This document shows, piece after piece, positions 62,282 through 64,000 of a DNA stretch of 64,000 bases. This stretch comes from Arthonia radiata. Its lineage: Eukaryota; Ascomycota; Arthoniomycetes; Arthoniales; Arthoniaceae. The stretch spans positions 1,944,488 to 2,008,487 of the forward strand of contig PSQN01000004.1 in assembly GCA_002989075.1 (NCBI GenBank). The letters run 5' to 3'. Both the position numbers and the translations under genes were made by a program. The notes under the pieces are model-generated. The model worked only from the letters and a program-made list of their open reading frames with translations. It was not told the DNA's origin and ran no database searches. Position 1 is the stretch's first letter, and each line of letters starts with the position of its first letter.

Positions 62282-63905
62282 TTATTCTAAGCTTTGTTTA
62301 TAAGCAGACTTTTTACCGTCCGGCAAAAATCTTTAGTACCTGCTTTTTAATAGAAAGTCTTTCTCTACTATAGTTTTATTAGCGAGCAAAACTTCTTTTT
62401 TAACGCGTATATTCTTTACTTCTCCCTTTTTAGTTCTAAATTGCCTATTTTTGCTCTATATAGGTTTACTTTTACTTCTATAACGAGCTCTATAGATAAA
62501 CTAAAGAAGTATCTAACTAAAATATAACTATAAGAGCGCGCTACGTATATAAAGCGACTAACAGTAGAGCGTTAAGTATAATCTTAAGCCTATAAAGCTA
62601 ATAAAGCTACCGCGTTAATACTATTAGCGGCGTCTTAACTACTATTATTACTTCTTTCTATTACTAAACTAGCTTTTCGATTAGCGTTTCTAATAGTTAT
62701 ACCTTTATTTATGCTTAAGGTTAATACTATCGCTAAAGTACTTAATTATTAGCTATAAATCTTACTATTAGCTCTTAGTAAGTATTGCTCTTAGCTTATA
62801 GATATATAACAAAAAAAATTAGAAAAACAATGAACTAAAGCTTTAAGCGCCTATAATAAATATAATAGTAATAGCGAGACTCTTTAATTTAATAATACTT
62901 CTATCTCTACTACTCTTACTAAACTACTATTAGTTTTACTTACTTTCTCCCTAGCGTATAACAAACTATCTTCTTTATAGACCGACAAAAATAAGATAAT
63001 CGCTTACGCTCTATAATACGTCTACGTATAATATTCTCTCTTATAATATAATAGCGATAGTAAGCATTTACCTTAACTTCTTCTTATTAAACAGTATTAA
63101 ATAACAAATAAACTATTTAAGACTCTCTAGACGGCTATAATAGCCTTACTCTCTTAACTTATACTAGTACCTTTAATAGCTCTTAAAGCGATACGTAAAG
63201 CTTATAGTCTTTAACTTATAATTAGTCTTAACTATCTTAACTGTATAAATATACTCTATTATCTTTAGAATATAGATAATCTGTCTTAAAGTTAGAATAC
63301 GAGTAGTCTAAATTATATTTATAGCTTTAGTCTTTTACTTCGAGCTAAGCTTTTAATAGTATCTTTACGTCTTCTTATTATTTATCTATATCATCCTCTT
63401 TAGCGGTAGTTAGCAACTATAGTATTCTATCCGTCTAGTTAGAAGTTAATAATACGTTATAACTAAAGTAGTTATATTAAGTCTAATAATAGCTCTAGCG
63501 CAACTTTTATCTCTTTAGCTACGATTACGAGTCTACAGCATTAGATATAAACAAGCCGCTACTTAATATATATCGCGCAATTAACTTTTTTAACTATACT
63601 ATAGCTAGCTTTTAGCCGTTCTTTTCTAAAATTTAGAACTTAGATACTTTACCGTCTATTATACTTAATAGTACTAATTAGTAAGCTATACTTATAGCAG
63701 TAAGTAACAATATACACAGAGATCTGTTATTTATAGACTTATAACCTTTAAAACTATATTAGGTATAGCGGTTATAAGAGATTAATTATATTATTCTAAC
63801 ACTTTGCTCTTTTGCTGTATATCGAGTTAGTATTAATATTTACTATTATTTACGCTTTAGTAAGACTATAACTAATAATTAGTATATATACTTTTATAAC
63901 GGCTG

Positions 63906-64000
63906 TAGGGTTAGGGTTAGGGTTAGGGTTAGGGTTAGGGTTAGGGTTAGGGTTAGGGTTAGGGTTAGGGTTAGGGTTAGGGTTAGGGTTAGGGTTAGGG
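63906..64000 (+). repeat. telomere, TTAGGG array at the right chromosome end
   Basis: Ninety-five bases of uninterrupted TTAGGG repeats (almost 16 units) running to the last base. The G-rich strand reads 5' to 3' outward, as at a right-hand chromosome end. There is no degenerate repeat zone: the array starts directly after AT-rich DNA. Confidence 0.99.

Larger units (their letters stand above)
57250..63905. repeat. RIP-degraded subtelomeric repeat block
   Basis: About 6.6 kb of very AT-rich sequence with no usable frame in any direction. From 57.3 to about 61 kb the CA and TG dinucleotides are nearly absent while CT, AG, GC and TA remain common, the footprint of repeat-induced point mutation (C to T at CpA on both strands). 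From about 61.06 kb the sequence is less depleted and keeps CG and GC. These must be ruined transposons or subtelomeric repeats; their original type cannot be read. Internal tandem and direct repeats are listed separately. Confidence 0.9.

Noticed and set aside
57250-63905. Long low-complexity stretches as possible centromere or plasmid insertion
   Set aside because: Position next to the telomere and CA/TG depletion fit RIP of repeats; nothing suggests a centromere or mitochondrial DNA.
1-64000. Biosynthetic cluster, effector island, CRISPR or intact transposon
   Set aside because: All firm genes are housekeeping or unknown single genes; no PKS, NRPS, transposase, integrase or regular spaced repeats were seen.

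Overview
The window is the right end of a chromosome of a filamentous ascomycete (Pezizomycotina), most likely a dothideomycete. The genes are eukaryotic and compact, with short GT-AG introns (mostly 49-70 nt) carrying CTAAC/CTGAC-type branch points. The last 95 bases are a TTAGGG telomere array. The 6.6 kb before it is AT-saturated, stop-ridden DNA almost lacking CA/TG dinucleotides, the mark of repeat-induced point mutation (RIP). Several introns in two unrelated genes share sequence with one another, like the introner-like elements described in Dothideomycetes. The class assignment is inference; telomere, RIP pattern and gene structures are read directly.

Layout. 1-2.2 kb: a possible gene tail and two small, possibly paralogous unknown genes. 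2.6-6.7 kb: a CBS/PB1 membrane protein (MUG70 type), ribosomal protein eS26 and eIF3k. 7-9.5 kb: a pRiA4b ORF-3-like protein with an internal frame change, and an OXR1/TLDc protein. 9.8-14 kb: the meiotic recombination factor HOP2 with two microexons, and the chitin synthase activator SKT5/CHS4 with a 12-nt last exon that completes its CAAX box. 14.9-17.3 kb: an 8-exon unknown gene with introner-like introns. 18.5-32.2 kb: a PCP1-type spindle pole protein, JJJ1, POM152 and UTP22. 33.3-41.5 kb: cystathionine gamma-synthase, a UCH37-type deubiquitinase and SMC6. 41.9-45.6 kb: SRO7/Lgl with three introner-like introns. 45.9-49.4 kb: two paralogous BTB genes. 49.6-49.8 kb: a U6 snRNA gene interrupted by an mRNA-type intron. 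50-56.9 kb: an FBXO21-like F-box protein, a Sec14-like protein, an unknown protein and a small repeat protein. From about 57.25 kb: RIP-ruined repeats, then the telomere.

The genes are mostly single-copy housekeeping genes (translation, ribosome biogenesis, nuclear pore, cell cycle/DNA repair, cell wall and exocytosis), so ordinary chromosome runs to within 7 kb of the telomere without a gene-bearing subtelomere. Many genes are in head-to-head pairs with short shared promoters. Paired ACGCGT (MluI cell-cycle box) elements lie upstream of PCP1, SMC6 and the UCH37-type gene. I saw no biosynthetic cluster, CRISPR array, tRNA, rRNA or intact transposon. All splice sites were read by eye from reading-frame continuity and family knowledge; none was tested against transcripts.
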